23,531 nt of DNA. Origin: Selenomonadaceae bacterium. GTDB lineage: Bacteria > Bacillota > Negativicutes > Selenomonadales > Selenomonadaceae. The DNA lies in contig JAFSUE010000142.1 of the NCBI GenBank assembly GCA_017445435.1, forward strand, positions 1-23,531. Direction: 5' to 3'. Below the pieces are notes generated by a model that saw nothing but the letters and a program-made list of their open reading frames with translations, did no database searches and had not been told where the DNA came from. Below, piece after piece: positions 7,469 to 15,007 of this stretch; within the stretch, counting starts at the first letter, position 1; the number at the start of each line of letters is the position of its first letter. Made by a program: the position numbers and the translations under genes.

Positions 7469-8971
7469 TTAAACGCCAATTTGATCGCGTAAAATTACGT
7501 CGTGACTGCCGCCCTCAATAATACTTGTCGCCGATACCAAAGTTATTTTCGCCTTTTCGCGCAGTTCCTTCAAATTCAACGCGCCGCAGTTGCACATTGT
7601 CGAACGAATTTTAGCAAGCGTCGTATTCATATTATCTTTTAACGGTCCAGCGTAGGGAACGTAGGAGTCGACGCCTTCTTCAAAGGAAAGTTTAGCGTCA
7701 TTCGTGAAGTTGTAGCGTTGCCAGTTACGCGCACGGTTAGACCCTTCGCCCCAATATTCTTTGTAGTACGTGCCATTGATTCTAATTTTATCGGTAGGCG
7801 ATTCGTCGAAACGTGAAAAATATCTGCCGAGCATAAGAAAATCTGCGCCCATTGCAAGTGCTAACGTCATATGATAATCATGAACAATTCCGCCGTCTGA
7901 ACAAACTGGAATGTAAACGCCGTGCTTTTTAAAATATTCGTCACGCGCTTTGCAAACGTCAATAACTGCCGTCGCTTGACCGCGTCCAATGCCTTTAGCC
8001 TCACGCGTAATACAAATTGAGCCGCCGCCAATTCCAACTTTCACGAAGTCTGCGCCAGCGTCAGCTAAAAAGTTAAAGCCGTCAGCGTCGACAACATTTC
8101 CCGCACCAACTTTTACGTCGTCGCCAAAAGTTTTATGAATGTATTCAAGCGTAATTTTCTGCCATTCGCTGAAACCTTCCGACGAATCAATACAAAGTAC
8201 ATCAGCGCCCGCCTTCAAAAGTGCTGGAACTCTTTCCGCATAATCGCGCGTGTTAATGCCAGCGCCAACAATATAGCGTTTCTTTTTGTCGATAAGTTCA
8301 AGCGGATTTGTTTTGTTATCGGTATAATCTTTGCGGAAGACCATGTAGCGAAGACGCTGTTTCTTGTCGACGAGCGGCAACATATTTAATTTATTTTCCC
8401 AAAGTAAATCATTTGCCCTTGGCAACGTGGTAGTGTCAGCGTCCGCGTAAATCAGCTTTTCAAAAGGCGTCATAAAATCTTTTACAAGTTCGTCGCCAGT
8501 CATACGAGTTATGCGGTAATCGCGGCTTGTGACGATGCCTAAAAGTTTGCCAGTAGGCTTGCCGTCGTCAGTAACCGCCATTGTTGAATGTCCTGTTTCT
8601 TGAAGGAGTTCAAGCATTTCACGAAGTGTAGTTGTAGGCTTTAAGTTTGAATCGCTTGACACGAAGCCCGACTTATAATTTTTGACGCGGGAAACCATAG
8701 CCGCTTGTTCCTTGACGGATTGTGAACCGTAAATGAAGGAAACGCCGCCTTCCTTTGCAAGTGCAATCGCCATTGTGTCGTTGGAGACGGACTGCATAAT
8801 TGCGGAAGTCATTGGAATGTTGAGCGTCAATTTTGGTTCTTCGCCGCGTTTGAATTTTACTAACGGCGTGGAGAGGTCAACATTTTGTGGTATGCAATCT
8901 GTTGACGAGTAACCTGGTATGAGTAAGAATTCTCCAAAAGTGTGTGAGGGTTCATTGTAAAAAATTGCCAA
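7469..8971 (-). CDS. guaB: Inosine-5'-monophosphate dehydrogenase
   Basis: IMP dehydrogenase oxidises IMP to XMP with NAD+, the committed step of guanine nucleotide synthesis. The 500-residue protein is a TIM barrel interrupted by two CBS domains (about residues 100-220). The catalytic cysteine is about C320 in GIGGGSICITREAKGIGRGQ, followed by the CSDGGIVHDYH phosphate-binding loop and LMLGRYFSR. The N-terminus (TFGEFLLIPG) and the insert around KRGEEPKLTLNIPMTSA fit IMPDH. I chose TTG at 8971 because AAAGGAG lies 8 bases upstream and abuts the alternative GTG at 8980. No purine riboswitch was seen upstream; the leader holds a period-7 array and a copy of the dispersed element. The C-terminal EEGVDSYVPYAGPLKD is the usual mobile-flap end. 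Confidence 0.95.
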   Translation of the reverse strand: MAIFYNEPSHTFGEFLLIPGYSSTDCIPQNVDLSTPLVKFKRGEEPKLTLNIPMTSAIMQSVSNDTMAIALAKEGGVSFIYGSQSVKEQAAMVSRVKNYKSGFVSSDSNLKPTTTLREMLELLQETGHSTMAVTDDGKPTGKLLGIVTSRDYRITRMTGDELVKDFMTPFEKLIYADADTTTLPRANDLLWENKLNMLPLVDKKQRLRYMVFRKDYTDNKTNPLELIDKKKRYIVGAGINTRDYAERVPALLKAGADVLCIDSSEGFSEWQKITLEYIHKTFGDDVKVGAGNVVDADGFNFLADAGADFVKVGIGGGSICITREAKGIGRGQATAVIDVCKARDEYFKKHGVYIPVCSDGGIVHDYHMTLALAMGADFLMLGRYFSRFDESPTDKIRINGTYYKEYWGEGSNRARNWQRYNFTNDAKLSFEEGVDSYVPYAGPLKDNMNTTLAKIRSTMCNCGALNLKELREKAKITLVSATSIIEGGSHDVILRDQIGV

Positions 8972-8989
8972 GTTAAGCACTCCTTTCCC

Positions 8990-9052
8990 TTAGCTTTCAG
9001 CTTTCAGCTTTTAGCTTTTAGGTAAAAATTTTTATTCTGCATTACGCATTAG
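8990..9052. repeat. Period-7 arrays upstream of guaB (AGCTTTY and ATTACGC units)
   Basis: Positions 8990-9022 hold about four and a half units of AGCTTTC/AGCTTTT. After a 16-base gap, 9039-9052 holds two ATTACGC-type units. The arrays lie within 30 bases of the guaB ribosome binding site, inside its 5' leader. Confidence 0.8.
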
Positions 9053-9053
9053 C

Positions 9054-9256
9054 TAGATTGTGTTGATTTATTTTAAACTTTTTATTTTTATTTTTTTTAA
9101 TCTACTTTTTCTTTTTGAAAAGAAAAAGTAGCAAAAAGAAACATTTGCGGCATTTGCGCGCTCGCGGTTGATGATTCAGTAATAAAAACAAGGCGCCGCG
9201 TCATTGTGTTCCCCAGCGTCCAACTCCGCAAGGCGCTGAAATGCCGCGTAATTACC
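9054..9256 (+). repeat. Dispersed structured element, copy 1
   Basis: About 200 bases. It starts TAGATTGTGTTGATT and is T-rich up to a palindrome, CTACTTTTTCTTTT and AGAAAAAGTAG. Then comes GCGGCATTT (9147-9155), whose inverted partner AAATGCCGC is at 9239-9247. Just inside the second arm is a hairpin CAGCG/CGCTG (9214-9238). The element ends GCCGCGTAATTACC. Copies 2 and 3 are at 14821 and 20031, all in the same orientation and all between genes. No reading frame is conserved, so an RNA or DNA structural role, or a non-autonomous mobile repeat, is more likely. Confidence 0.75.
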
Positions 9257-9263
9257 TTTATTT

Positions 9264-9300
9264 TAATTACGCATTACGCATTCCTAATTACGCATTATTA
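9264..9300. repeat. Period-7 array, unit ATTACGC
   Basis: About five units (TAATTAC/GCATTAC/GCATTCC type) run from the end of the dispersed element into the stop codon (9298-9300) of the lipoprotein gene. Confidence 0.8.
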
Positions 9301-9939
9301 AAGGTTAATCCAAATCAGCTCTGCCTTGTCAACAAGGGTCGGCGTCAGTTCGTCGATATTTTCAATTTTTGTAAGCGTCCACTTGTCGCCAACTTTTTCA
9401 AAGCCAAGTTTGAACGTCAACACGCCGATAAACATTCCGCGCAGGCTTCCATCGCCTTCCACTTTAACGGTAACGGTAGCTGAATTGCCGTCAATCTTCA
9501 CGTCCTCAACCGTCGCCGTAGAAACTAAACGCAGTTTATCAAATTCGTGGGCAACGTAAGCGTAGGGATTGTCGCGCGGCTCATCTGGTTCGGGAAGTTT
9601 GGCAAAGTAAGCTTTCATTGATTCACGCGCAAAATTTAAATGCAAGTCGCGATGCGTGGCGTTGTATTCCGTGATAAAATTTCCGTCGTGCTGAAAGTAC
9701 GGGTCTTTAGGATATTTTTGTTTGAAGGCGTCACAATTTTTAGCAAGTTCAACCGTAGCGTCTTCGTAAATCTGCGCAAAAAGTTTTTCCGTGTCCACCC
9801 GCGCAGAAAATTTTTCAAAATCCCTATCGTTTATCGCATTTTGAATTTCATTGAAGGCAACTTCAGGCGAATCACCAACGCCGCAACTTGTTATTAACAT
9901 CATCAGCAAAATTAAAATCGTCGTACAAAAAAATTTCAT
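9298..9939 (-). CDS. Secreted lipoprotein of unknown function
   Basis: A 213-residue predicted lipoprotein. MKFFCTTILILLMMLITSCG is a classic lipoprotein signal, with cleavage before the cysteine of ITSC (about residue 19), so the protein is anchored outside the inner membrane. After it comes an alpha-helical part with DSPEVAFNEIQNAINDRDFE, then a beta-rich C-terminus with SATVTVKVEGDG and VGDKWTLTKIENID. This layout resembles DUF2939/NTF2-like stress lipoproteins, but the assignment is tentative. The ATG at 9939 is set by GAGG 7 bases upstream and by the signal peptide; a longer in-frame start at 10056 lacks support. It has its own promoter and follows the BamE-like gene by about 100 bases. 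Confidence 0.75.
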   Translation of the reverse strand: MKFFCTTILILLMMLITSCGVGDSPEVAFNEIQNAINDRDFEKFSARVDTEKLFAQIYEDATVELAKNCDAFKQKYPKDPYFQHDGNFITEYNATHRDLHLNFARESMKAYFAKLPEPDEPRDNPYAYVAHEFDKLRLVSTATVEDVKIDGNSATVTVKVEGDGSLRGMFIGVLTFKLGFEKVGDKWTLTKIENIDELTPTLVDKAELIWINL

Positions 9940-9997
9940 TCTAAACCTCAAAAATTGTGTAAAAAAATAACTTGCACAAAAGTATTCCATACAAGTC

Positions 9998-10026
9998 ATT
10001 GTACAATCAAATATAATATTTGTCAC
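9998..10026 (-). promoter_or_regulatory. Promoter of the lipoprotein gene
   Basis: On the minus strand GTGACA (10021-10026) and TACAAT (9998-10003) are separated by exactly 17 bases, each 5 of 6 to consensus. It lies about 60 bases before the start codon and abuts the stop of the upstream gene. Confidence 0.6.
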
Positions 10027-10037
10027 GCTAAATTTTT

Positions 10038-10490
10038 TTAATTGCGCAGTTGGCATTCAATTTTATAAATGACGCCGTTTACGACTTGAAATTCAATCGT
10101 CATTGAATAATCGTCGCTGTAGTAGGTGTATTCGGTAGAATATTTATCACGTTCCACTTTATCGGCGGCGCCGTAAGTCGAACTTAAAACGCTTTCACTT
10201 TGTCCAACATAAACGCCAGCAGGTGTACTAGCGGAATTGACGCGCGTTTCAATTTCATCAACGATATTCGGTCGATAATCTTCAAATTCAATTCCAAAAT
10301 TATTATAGTGCCATTCATATCCGTTATCACTTTTGAAATTTGGCTGACCCGCAACGCGTAAAACTTCATCTGCTGTCATTCCAGGACGAATACCAGCAAT
10401 TCCAATTTTGTCTGATGAAACGGTAGCTGAACAATTCATCGCCGAAAGTGCAACCGCCGCACCACACAAAAACGCTACAAACTTTTTCAT
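10038..10490 (-). CDS. Exported protein with two BamE/SmpA-like repeats
   Basis: A 150-residue exported protein. The signal peptide MKKFVAFLCGAAVALSAM is followed by NCSA, cut probably after CSA; the cysteine is not in a good lipobox. Two half-repeats follow. The first is GIRPGMTADEVLRVAGQP with GYEWHYNNFGIEFE; the second is GVYVGQSESVLSSTYGAAD with YSTEYTYYSDDYSMTIEFQ. G-MT--EV----G-P is the SmpA/OmlA/BamE pattern, found in proteins that help outer-membrane assembly and in other secreted proteins of Bacillota. The ATG at 10490 has AAAGGAAGTG upstream. The next gene encodes a lipoprotein, so both may act at the cell envelope. Function is otherwise unknown. Confidence 0.7.
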   Translation of the reverse strand: MKKFVAFLCGAAVALSAMNCSATVSSDKIGIAGIRPGMTADEVLRVAGQPNFKSDNGYEWHYNNFGIEFEDYRPNIVDEIETRVNSASTPAGVYVGQSESVLSSTYGAADKVERDKYSTEYTYYSDDYSMTIEFQVVNGVIYKIECQLRN

Positions 10491-10541
10491 AAATTTCACT
10501 TCCTTTAAAAATTTTTTTGCAAGTATAACAAACTTGTTTGA

Positions 10542-10586
10542 AAATTTCAACTTCCCAAATTTTAACTTTCCAAAATTCAACTTCAA
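10542..10586. repeat. Three 15-bp tandem repeats upstream of the BamE-like gene
   Basis: AAATTTCAACTTCCC, AAATTTTAACTTTCC and AAAATTCAACTTCAA follow each other without gaps. They lie 52 bases before the start codon. If the frame were translated from further upstream they would encode a K-F-G-K-L type pentapeptide repeat, but the ribosome binding site argues against that. Confidence 0.65.
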
Positions 10587-10634
10587 AAAAAATTTGCAAC
10601 CCGCCTTCCAAGTGGAAAACGAATTGCAAAAATT
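10585..10634 (-). terminator. Terminator of rpoD
   Basis: On the minus strand AATTTTTGCAA pairs with TTGCAAATTTTTTTT, with an inner TTCC/GGAA hairpin, just after the rpoD stop codon. The T-run is eight bases. Confidence 0.65.
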
Positions 10635-10637
10635 TTA

Positions 10638-11960
10638 TCATTCTAAAAAATCTTTAAGCTTTTTACTGCGGCTAGGGTGACGAAGTTTTCTAAGCGCCTT
10701 AGCCTCAATCTGCCTTATGCGTTCACGTGTAACTTTGAAATTTTTGCCGACTTCCTCAAGTGTACGCGCCTTGCCATCCTGCAAGCCGAAACGTAACATT
10801 AAAACTTGCTTTTCGCGGTCAGTCAACGTGCCTAAAACTTCTGTCAACTGTTCGCGTAAAAGTACATCAGCGGCGGCATCAGCTGGCGCTTGCGCGTCGC
10901 GGTCTTCTATGAAGTCGCCCAAATGTGAATCTTCTTCCTCACCTATTGGCGTTTCCAAAGATACGGGCTCTTGCGCAATTTTCATAACTTCTAAGACGCG
11001 GTCAACGCTAACGTCCATTTCCTTTGCAATTTCATCTGGTGTAGGTTCACGCCCATATTTTTGCAGGAGTTGACGCTGTACGCGAATCAACTTGTTAATC
11101 GTCTCCACCATATGAACAGGAATTCTAATTGTACGCGCTTGGTCAGCAATAGCACGAGTTATCGCCTGCCTAATCCACCACGTTGCATAAGTGCTGAACT
11201 TGTAACCTTTCTTGTAGTCAAACTTTTCAACGGCTTTAATCAGTCCAAGATTGCCTTCCTGAATCAAATCAAGGAATAACATTCCGCGCCCAATGTAACG
11301 TTTAGCAATGCTTACGACAAGGCGTAAATTCGCTTCAGCTAAATCTTTTTGTGCTTGCAAGGCAGATTCTCTATCTTTATCCTTATTTTCCATAAGTTTA
11401 GCCAGTTCAACTTCCTGCTGGGCAGTAAGCAAAGGTACGCGCCCGATTTCTTTGAGATACATACGAACTGGATCATCAATTCCGCCGTCAATGCCTGTAT
11501 TATCAGGAAGATCACTAGTTTTAATTGGCGTGCGATCTTCGACGGTAGGAAGTTCAGAAGTTGGCGTATCGGTATCTTGAAGAATCGTCTGTCCAATTAT
11601 TTCATTTAAGCCAGTAGAATCTATTTTTTCAGGAAAGGCGCTTTCACTTTGTGTAAAATTAGTACCAGCAATTTCATCAATATTTTGGTCAATGCCAGAG
11701 TCAATTTTTTCGTCTATCCCATCATCATCTACTATTGAAATGCCCTTGTGCATCAATTCGTAGTAGACGTTGTCAATTTCTTCAATAGATTTTTCTACGT
11801 CTAAATCAAGGCTACTAACTGCCTCCTGCAATTCACTGGAAGACAATTTGCCGCCATTCCTCACGGCTCTTTCATATAGCTTAGCAACTATTTGTTGAGA
11901 ACCGCTACTTGTAGTTAAATTTGATTCAATCGTAGCTTTACTCTTACTTTCGCTCGACAT
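10638..11960 (-). CDS. rpoD: Primary RNA polymerase sigma factor (sigma-70/SigA)
   Basis: The housekeeping sigma factor, which directs RNA polymerase to -35/-10 promoters. About 440 residues from ATG 11960. Region 1.1 (IVAKLYERAVRNGGKLSSSE) is followed by an acidic spacer. Region 1.2 begins at DPVRMYLKEIGRVPLL. Region 2 has NLRLVVSIAKRY, FLDLIQEGNLGLIKAVEKFD and FSTYATWWIRQAITRAI. Region 4.2 has the helix-turn-helix EVGKNFKVTRERIRQIEAKA. The start is uncertain. A perfect AAGGAGG at 12011-12017 points 8 bases downstream to an in-frame TTA (12000-12002). GTG 12011 overlaps that site and would give 457 residues. ATG 11960 has only a weak site. dnaG lies just upstream, as in the classic dnaG-rpoD unit. 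Confidence 0.93.
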   Translation of the reverse strand: MSSESKSKATIESNLTTSSGSQQIVAKLYERAVRNGGKLSSSELQEAVSSLDLDVEKSIEEIDNVYYELMHKGISIVDDDGIDEKIDSGIDQNIDEIAGTNFTQSESAFPEKIDSTGLNEIIGQTILQDTDTPTSELPTVEDRTPIKTSDLPDNTGIDGGIDDPVRMYLKEIGRVPLLTAQQEVELAKLMENKDKDRESALQAQKDLAEANLRLVVSIAKRYIGRGMLFLDLIQEGNLGLIKAVEKFDYKKGYKFSTYATWWIRQAITRAIADQARTIRIPVHMVETINKLIRVQRQLLQKYGREPTPDEIAKEMDVSVDRVLEVMKIAQEPVSLETPIGEEEDSHLGDFIEDRDAQAPADAAADVLLREQLTEVLGTLTDREKQVLMLRFGLQDGKARTLEEVGKNFKVTRERIRQIEAKALRKLRHPSRSKKLKDFLE

Positions 11961-12038
11961 ACGAAGCCCCGTTACTCTTTCAAGTCTAGTTAAAGACGGT
12001 AACGGTTTCACCTCCTTAAGTCACAGATTTTTATATAA

Positions 12039-12062
12039 AAGCTTTTAAGTATTAGCTTTTAG
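12039..12062. repeat. Short period-7-like tract, AGCTTTTA units
   Basis: AAGCTTTTAAGTATTAGCTTTTAGG-type sequence lies between dnaG and rpoD. It contains the AGCTTTTAG unit seen upstream of guaB and of the dehydrogenase gene, but only two units are clear. Confidence 0.45.
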
Positions 12063-12083
12063 GAAATTTTTTATAACTATTTA

Positions 12084-13685
12084 CTAATCAGTTAATTCAT
12101 AAACATCATTAAAATTATTTAATTTCTCATGAGACTTTGCGCCGTTTTTATGAACTTCAGCTTTTGCGGAAATATAATCAAAATCGCGTGCCTTGCTTGA
12201 AAGAAATTCTACGGCGTCTTCGTAGGCAGATTTTTCACACTCGCTTTTAATATCAGCGCAAAGTCTGTCTAAAAGTTCGTCGTCAAAATTGTCACCTAAA
12301 TAAATTTTTGCGCTATCTTTATTGGGGCGCTTATTTTCATTCGCGCAAAGTTCCAAGTACTCAATGACTTCCTGTTGACGTTCGCTGAAAATATATTTCG
12401 GAACAATCAACAGCGTATATTGTAAAATTCCTACTTCATGCCACATTCTTTTTAAAATTGTTTCGCCGCATTTTTCAAGTTGAGGAATTTTATTTTTCTG
12501 TATCGATGAAGTATGAATCCTTGTTGGTACAGTTGGTGAAAGATTTTTCTTTGAAAATTTGTAAGCGTCGAAACTTGAAAGATTTTCTAGACGTTTCAGG
12601 AAAATTTCCTTGCCATAGTCTACAATAAATTCAGCTGGATTTTTTGGGAAGGTTGCAACAGAAATATTTCCGCCTTCAAGTTGCACCGTCCGTAAAATAT
12701 CTTCATCAAGCTGTAACTTATCGCCGTTTTTGACGCAAAAAATAAATTCGTCGGCGTACGCTTTCAAAAATTCGACGTGTTCCAAAGTAAAATTTTTTTC
12801 AAACGTCGCTACAACATTTTCTACGCCCGCGCAGTTGAAAGTTATGGCGTCTAAGCAACTGTCGACGACAAAAATTTTTCTTGACTGAATGATTGAAAGT
12901 TTTGCCGTTTCAAATCCAAAAAGCAACTGCCGCTTATTGAAGATAGAATTTTCGGTGGGGAAAATGTATTCAGACTTGACGCCGTCAGTTTCGTAGAAAG
13001 ATTTTTTGTCGAAGTAAAAATCACGTCCAACAATCGCCGTCGTATGTCCAGCGGAATTTAATAGCGGAATTGTGATACATTCGCGGAACTTGTCGAATAG
13101 GCTATTTTCCACGCGGTCAATCAAGCCAGCTTCAAACATCAACGCAAATTTGAAGTCGTAGTCGTCAAGAAATTTTGTCAGTTGACGTTCAGCACTTGTC
13201 GCGAACCCTAGTTTAAATTTTTCAATCGCAGTGTTAGTAATTCCACGCGATTCTAAATATTTCCTGCAGGTGTCGCCTTCTGCCGTCGCAGTTAAAATTT
13301 CGTGATAAAAATCCCGTGCATAGTCGTTAATCTCAAGCAGTTCACGTTTATTCCGTACAACTTTTTCTTCGCTAAAATTTTTTGGTTGCACGTACAAACT
13401 TAGTTTAAAATTTTTAGCTTGCTCTTCAGCAGTTTTGATAAAGCTAACTTGCCTTATCAAAGAAATGAACTGTAGGACACCGCCGCCGACGTGACAGCCG
13501 CTACAATAAAATTTTTTAGCCGCTGGATTGACAATCAACGATTCGCCGTTATCTTCGTGGAAGGGACAACGTCCGCGATAAAGTTCACCGTCTGCCTTTA
13601 AGCGTACAGATTTTTTTATAACGTCATCAATTTTCAATTCATCTGCTACAAGTCTAATCTGTTCGCTTAAGTCTACGTAATCCAC
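12084..13685 (-). CDS. dnaG: DNA primase DnaG with a degenerate TOPRIM centre
   Basis: DnaG makes RNA primers at the replication fork. The 533-residue protein has the CHC2 zinc finger (CPFH at 40-43 and CSGC at 61-64, with HVGGGVLQFI). The core follows, with KFKLGFAT, FRECITIPLLNSAG and VGRDF. The TOPRIM part starts IFVVDSCLDAITF. The metal-binding acids of E. coli primase (E265, D269, D309, D311, D345, D347) correspond to D275, D279, N320, D322, N349 and A351, and the GT turn is EKN. The C-terminal helicase-binding domain is poorly conserved. GTG 13685 was chosen because GGAGG lies 8 bases upstream; ATG 13703, six codons earlier, lacks a site. The position beside rpoD fits true dnaG. Whether it is catalytically active is open. 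Confidence 0.85.
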   Translation of the reverse strand: MDYVDLSEQIRLVADELKIDDVIKKSVRLKADGELYRGRCPFHEDNGESLIVNPAAKKFYCSGCHVGGGVLQFISLIRQVSFIKTAEEQAKNFKLSLYVQPKNFSEEKVVRNKRELLEINDYARDFYHEILTATAEGDTCRKYLESRGITNTAIEKFKLGFATSAERQLTKFLDDYDFKFALMFEAGLIDRVENSLFDKFRECITIPLLNSAGHTTAIVGRDFYFDKKSFYETDGVKSEYIFPTENSIFNKRQLLFGFETAKLSIIQSRKIFVVDSCLDAITFNCAGVENVVATFEKNFTLEHVEFLKAYADEFIFCVKNGDKLQLDEDILRTVQLEGGNISVATFPKNPAEFIVDYGKEIFLKRLENLSSFDAYKFSKKNLSPTVPTRIHTSSIQKNKIPQLEKCGETILKRMWHEVGILQYTLLIVPKYIFSERQQEVIEYLELCANENKRPNKDSAKIYLGDNFDDELLDRLCADIKSECEKSAYEDAVEFLSSKARDFDYISAKAEVHKNGAKSHEKLNNFNDVYELTD

Positions 13686-13756
13686 GCTTAGTACCTCCGC
13701 CATCTACACCGTCTATATATTCCCTACATTTCCAAAATTCCCTTTTTTATCGCATT

Positions 13757-13790
13757 AAAAAAACTTCCCCGCGCATTTACAGGGAAGTTT
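13757..13790 (-). terminator. Intrinsic terminator after argF
   Basis: On the minus strand AAACTTCCC pairs with GGGAAGTTT around a 12-base loop, followed by seven Ts. It separates argF from dnaG. Confidence 0.85.
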
Positions 13791-13809
13791 GAAAAATAAT
13801 TTTTTGCGC

Positions 13810-14748
13810 TTAATCCATCATCAGCGTTGCCATAATCGCTTTTTGTACGTGCAAACGATTTTCAGCCTCTTCAAAGATAACCTCTGCGTTGTCCTCAAAA
13901 ACATCTTCAGTAATTTCCTCACCGCGATAAGCTGGCAGACAGTGCATAACGATAACGCCTTTATCTGCGTGTTTCAAAAGTTCAGCGTTGACTTGATACG
14001 GCGCGAAAATCTTTTTACGTGCTTCGTGTTCATCTTCCTGCCCCATACTAGCCCAAGTATCCGTCGCCACAATGTCAGCGTCTTTCACCGCTTCGATTGG
14101 GTCTTCCGTCCATTTCAATTCAGCGCCAGTTTTTCTAGCGTCAAGTGCAGAAGTCCTCAAAACTTTAGCATTGGGCTTGTGACTTTTCGGCGTCGCAACT
14201 GTCAAAGTCATTCCAACTTTTGCCGCGCCGTAAAGGTACGAATTAGCCATATTGTTGCCGTCGCCGACGTAAGCCATTTTTAAATTGTGCAGACGCTTAC
14301 CCTTAAATTCGCGAATCGTGAAAAGGTCTGTCAACACTTGGCAAGGGTGAAGTAAATCGCTAAGCCCGTTTATTACTGGAATTGTAGAATTTTGCGCCAA
14401 CTCAACAATTCTGTCGTGACCAAAAGTCCGAATCATTATTCCATCTAAATATCTGGAAAGTACCCGCGCAGTGTCTTTAATTGGTTCGCCGCGTCCAAGT
14501 TGTAAATCTCTGCTTGAAAGGAAAAGTGCCGAGCCGCCGAGTTGGTACATTCCAACTTCAAATGAAACACGAGTCCGCGTCGAAGATTTTTCAAAAATCA
14601 TTCCCAGCGTTTTACCTTTCAAAAGGTCTGGTGTAAATTTTCCTGTATGGTACGTAGTCTTCAAATCCAGCGCGAAGTCTAAAAGATATTCTACTTGACC
14701 TGGATTTAAATCGTGCAGGGAAATAAAATCGCCGTTATCTTTAGCCAA
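13810..14748 (-). CDS. argF: Ornithine carbamoyltransferase
   Basis: Ornithine carbamoyltransferase makes citrulline from ornithine and carbamoyl phosphate in the cytosol. The 312-residue protein carries the carbamoyl-phosphate motif STRTR (56-60), HPCQ (134-137), the ornithine loop with DTWASMGQE (230-238) and the catalytic HCLPAYRG (269-276). Start is TTG 14748 with GGAGG 8 bases upstream; no ATG is available nearby. It is downstream of argD on the same strand, separated by 250 bases holding a dispersed element. A terminator ends it. The biosynthetic role (ArgF) rather than a catabolic one is inferred from argD, argG and argH in the window and from no arcA or arcC nearby. Confidence 0.95.
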   Translation of the reverse strand: MAKDNGDFISLHDLNPGQVEYLLDFALDLKTTYHTGKFTPDLLKGKTLGMIFEKSSTRTRVSFEVGMYQLGGSALFLSSRDLQLGRGEPIKDTARVLSRYLDGIMIRTFGHDRIVELAQNSTIPVINGLSDLLHPCQVLTDLFTIREFKGKRLHNLKMAYVGDGNNMANSYLYGAAKVGMTLTVATPKSHKPNAKVLRTSALDARKTGAELKWTEDPIEAVKDADIVATDTWASMGQEDEHEARKKIFAPYQVNAELLKHADKGVIVMHCLPAYRGEEITEDVFEDNAEVIFEEAENRLHVQKAIMATLMMD

Positions 14749-14820
14749 AATTTTTTCCTCCTCTTTATAAATTAAGGGTTATTTATAAACTCAAGCATAA
14801 AATTATTTTTTATTTAATAA

Positions 14821-14974
14821 ACTACTTTCTTTTGGCGCAAAAGAAAGTAGCAAAGAAAACATTGCGGCATTTGTGCGCCCACGAATATGTTTCAGTAAAT
14901 TAAACATTTCGCCGCGTCCCATTTGTTGCGACAATCCAACTTTGCAGAGGCGCTTGGAAATGCCGCGAAGTACC
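14821..14974 (+). repeat. Dispersed structured element, copy 2
   Basis: It opens with a near-perfect palindrome, CTACTTTCTTTTG-GCG-CAAAAGAAAGTAG, followed by CAAAGAAAAC. GCGGCATTT (14864-14872) pairs with AAATGCCGC (14958-14966). It ends GCCGCGAAGTACC. The inner part has drifted more than in copies 1 and 3 and lacks a perfect CAGCG/CGCTG hairpin, although GGCGCTTGG remains. Confidence 0.7.
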
Positions 14975-14989
14975 TTAGTTTTCATTATG

Positions 14990-15007
14990 AATTACGCATT
15001 ACGCATT
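14990..15007. repeat. Period-7 array forming the argD stop
   Basis: Two and a half ATTACGC units. On the minus strand the last argD codons AAT GCG TAA are the first unit of the array. Confidence 0.75.

Noticed and set aside
8972..9297. Possible purine riboswitch upstream of guaB
   Set aside because: No recognisable purine or PRPP aptamer core; the leader is filled by a period-7 array and the dispersed element.
9940..10056. Longer start of the lipoprotein gene at 10056
   Set aside because: The extension overlaps the upstream gene end, contains the promoter and would bury the lipoprotein signal peptide; a ribosome binding site supports 9939.
10491..10586. Longer start of the BamE-like gene at 10586
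   Set aside because: It would translate the 15-bp repeats ahead of a good signal peptide; AAAGGAAGTG before 10490 marks the true start.
13789..14283. 164-codon plus-strand open frame opposite argF
   Set aside because: Antisense to argF and its terminator; no start signal.
14803..14985. 60-codon minus-strand open frame between argF and argD
   Set aside because: It coincides with dispersed element copy 2 and its palindrome; the other two copies do not keep the frame.
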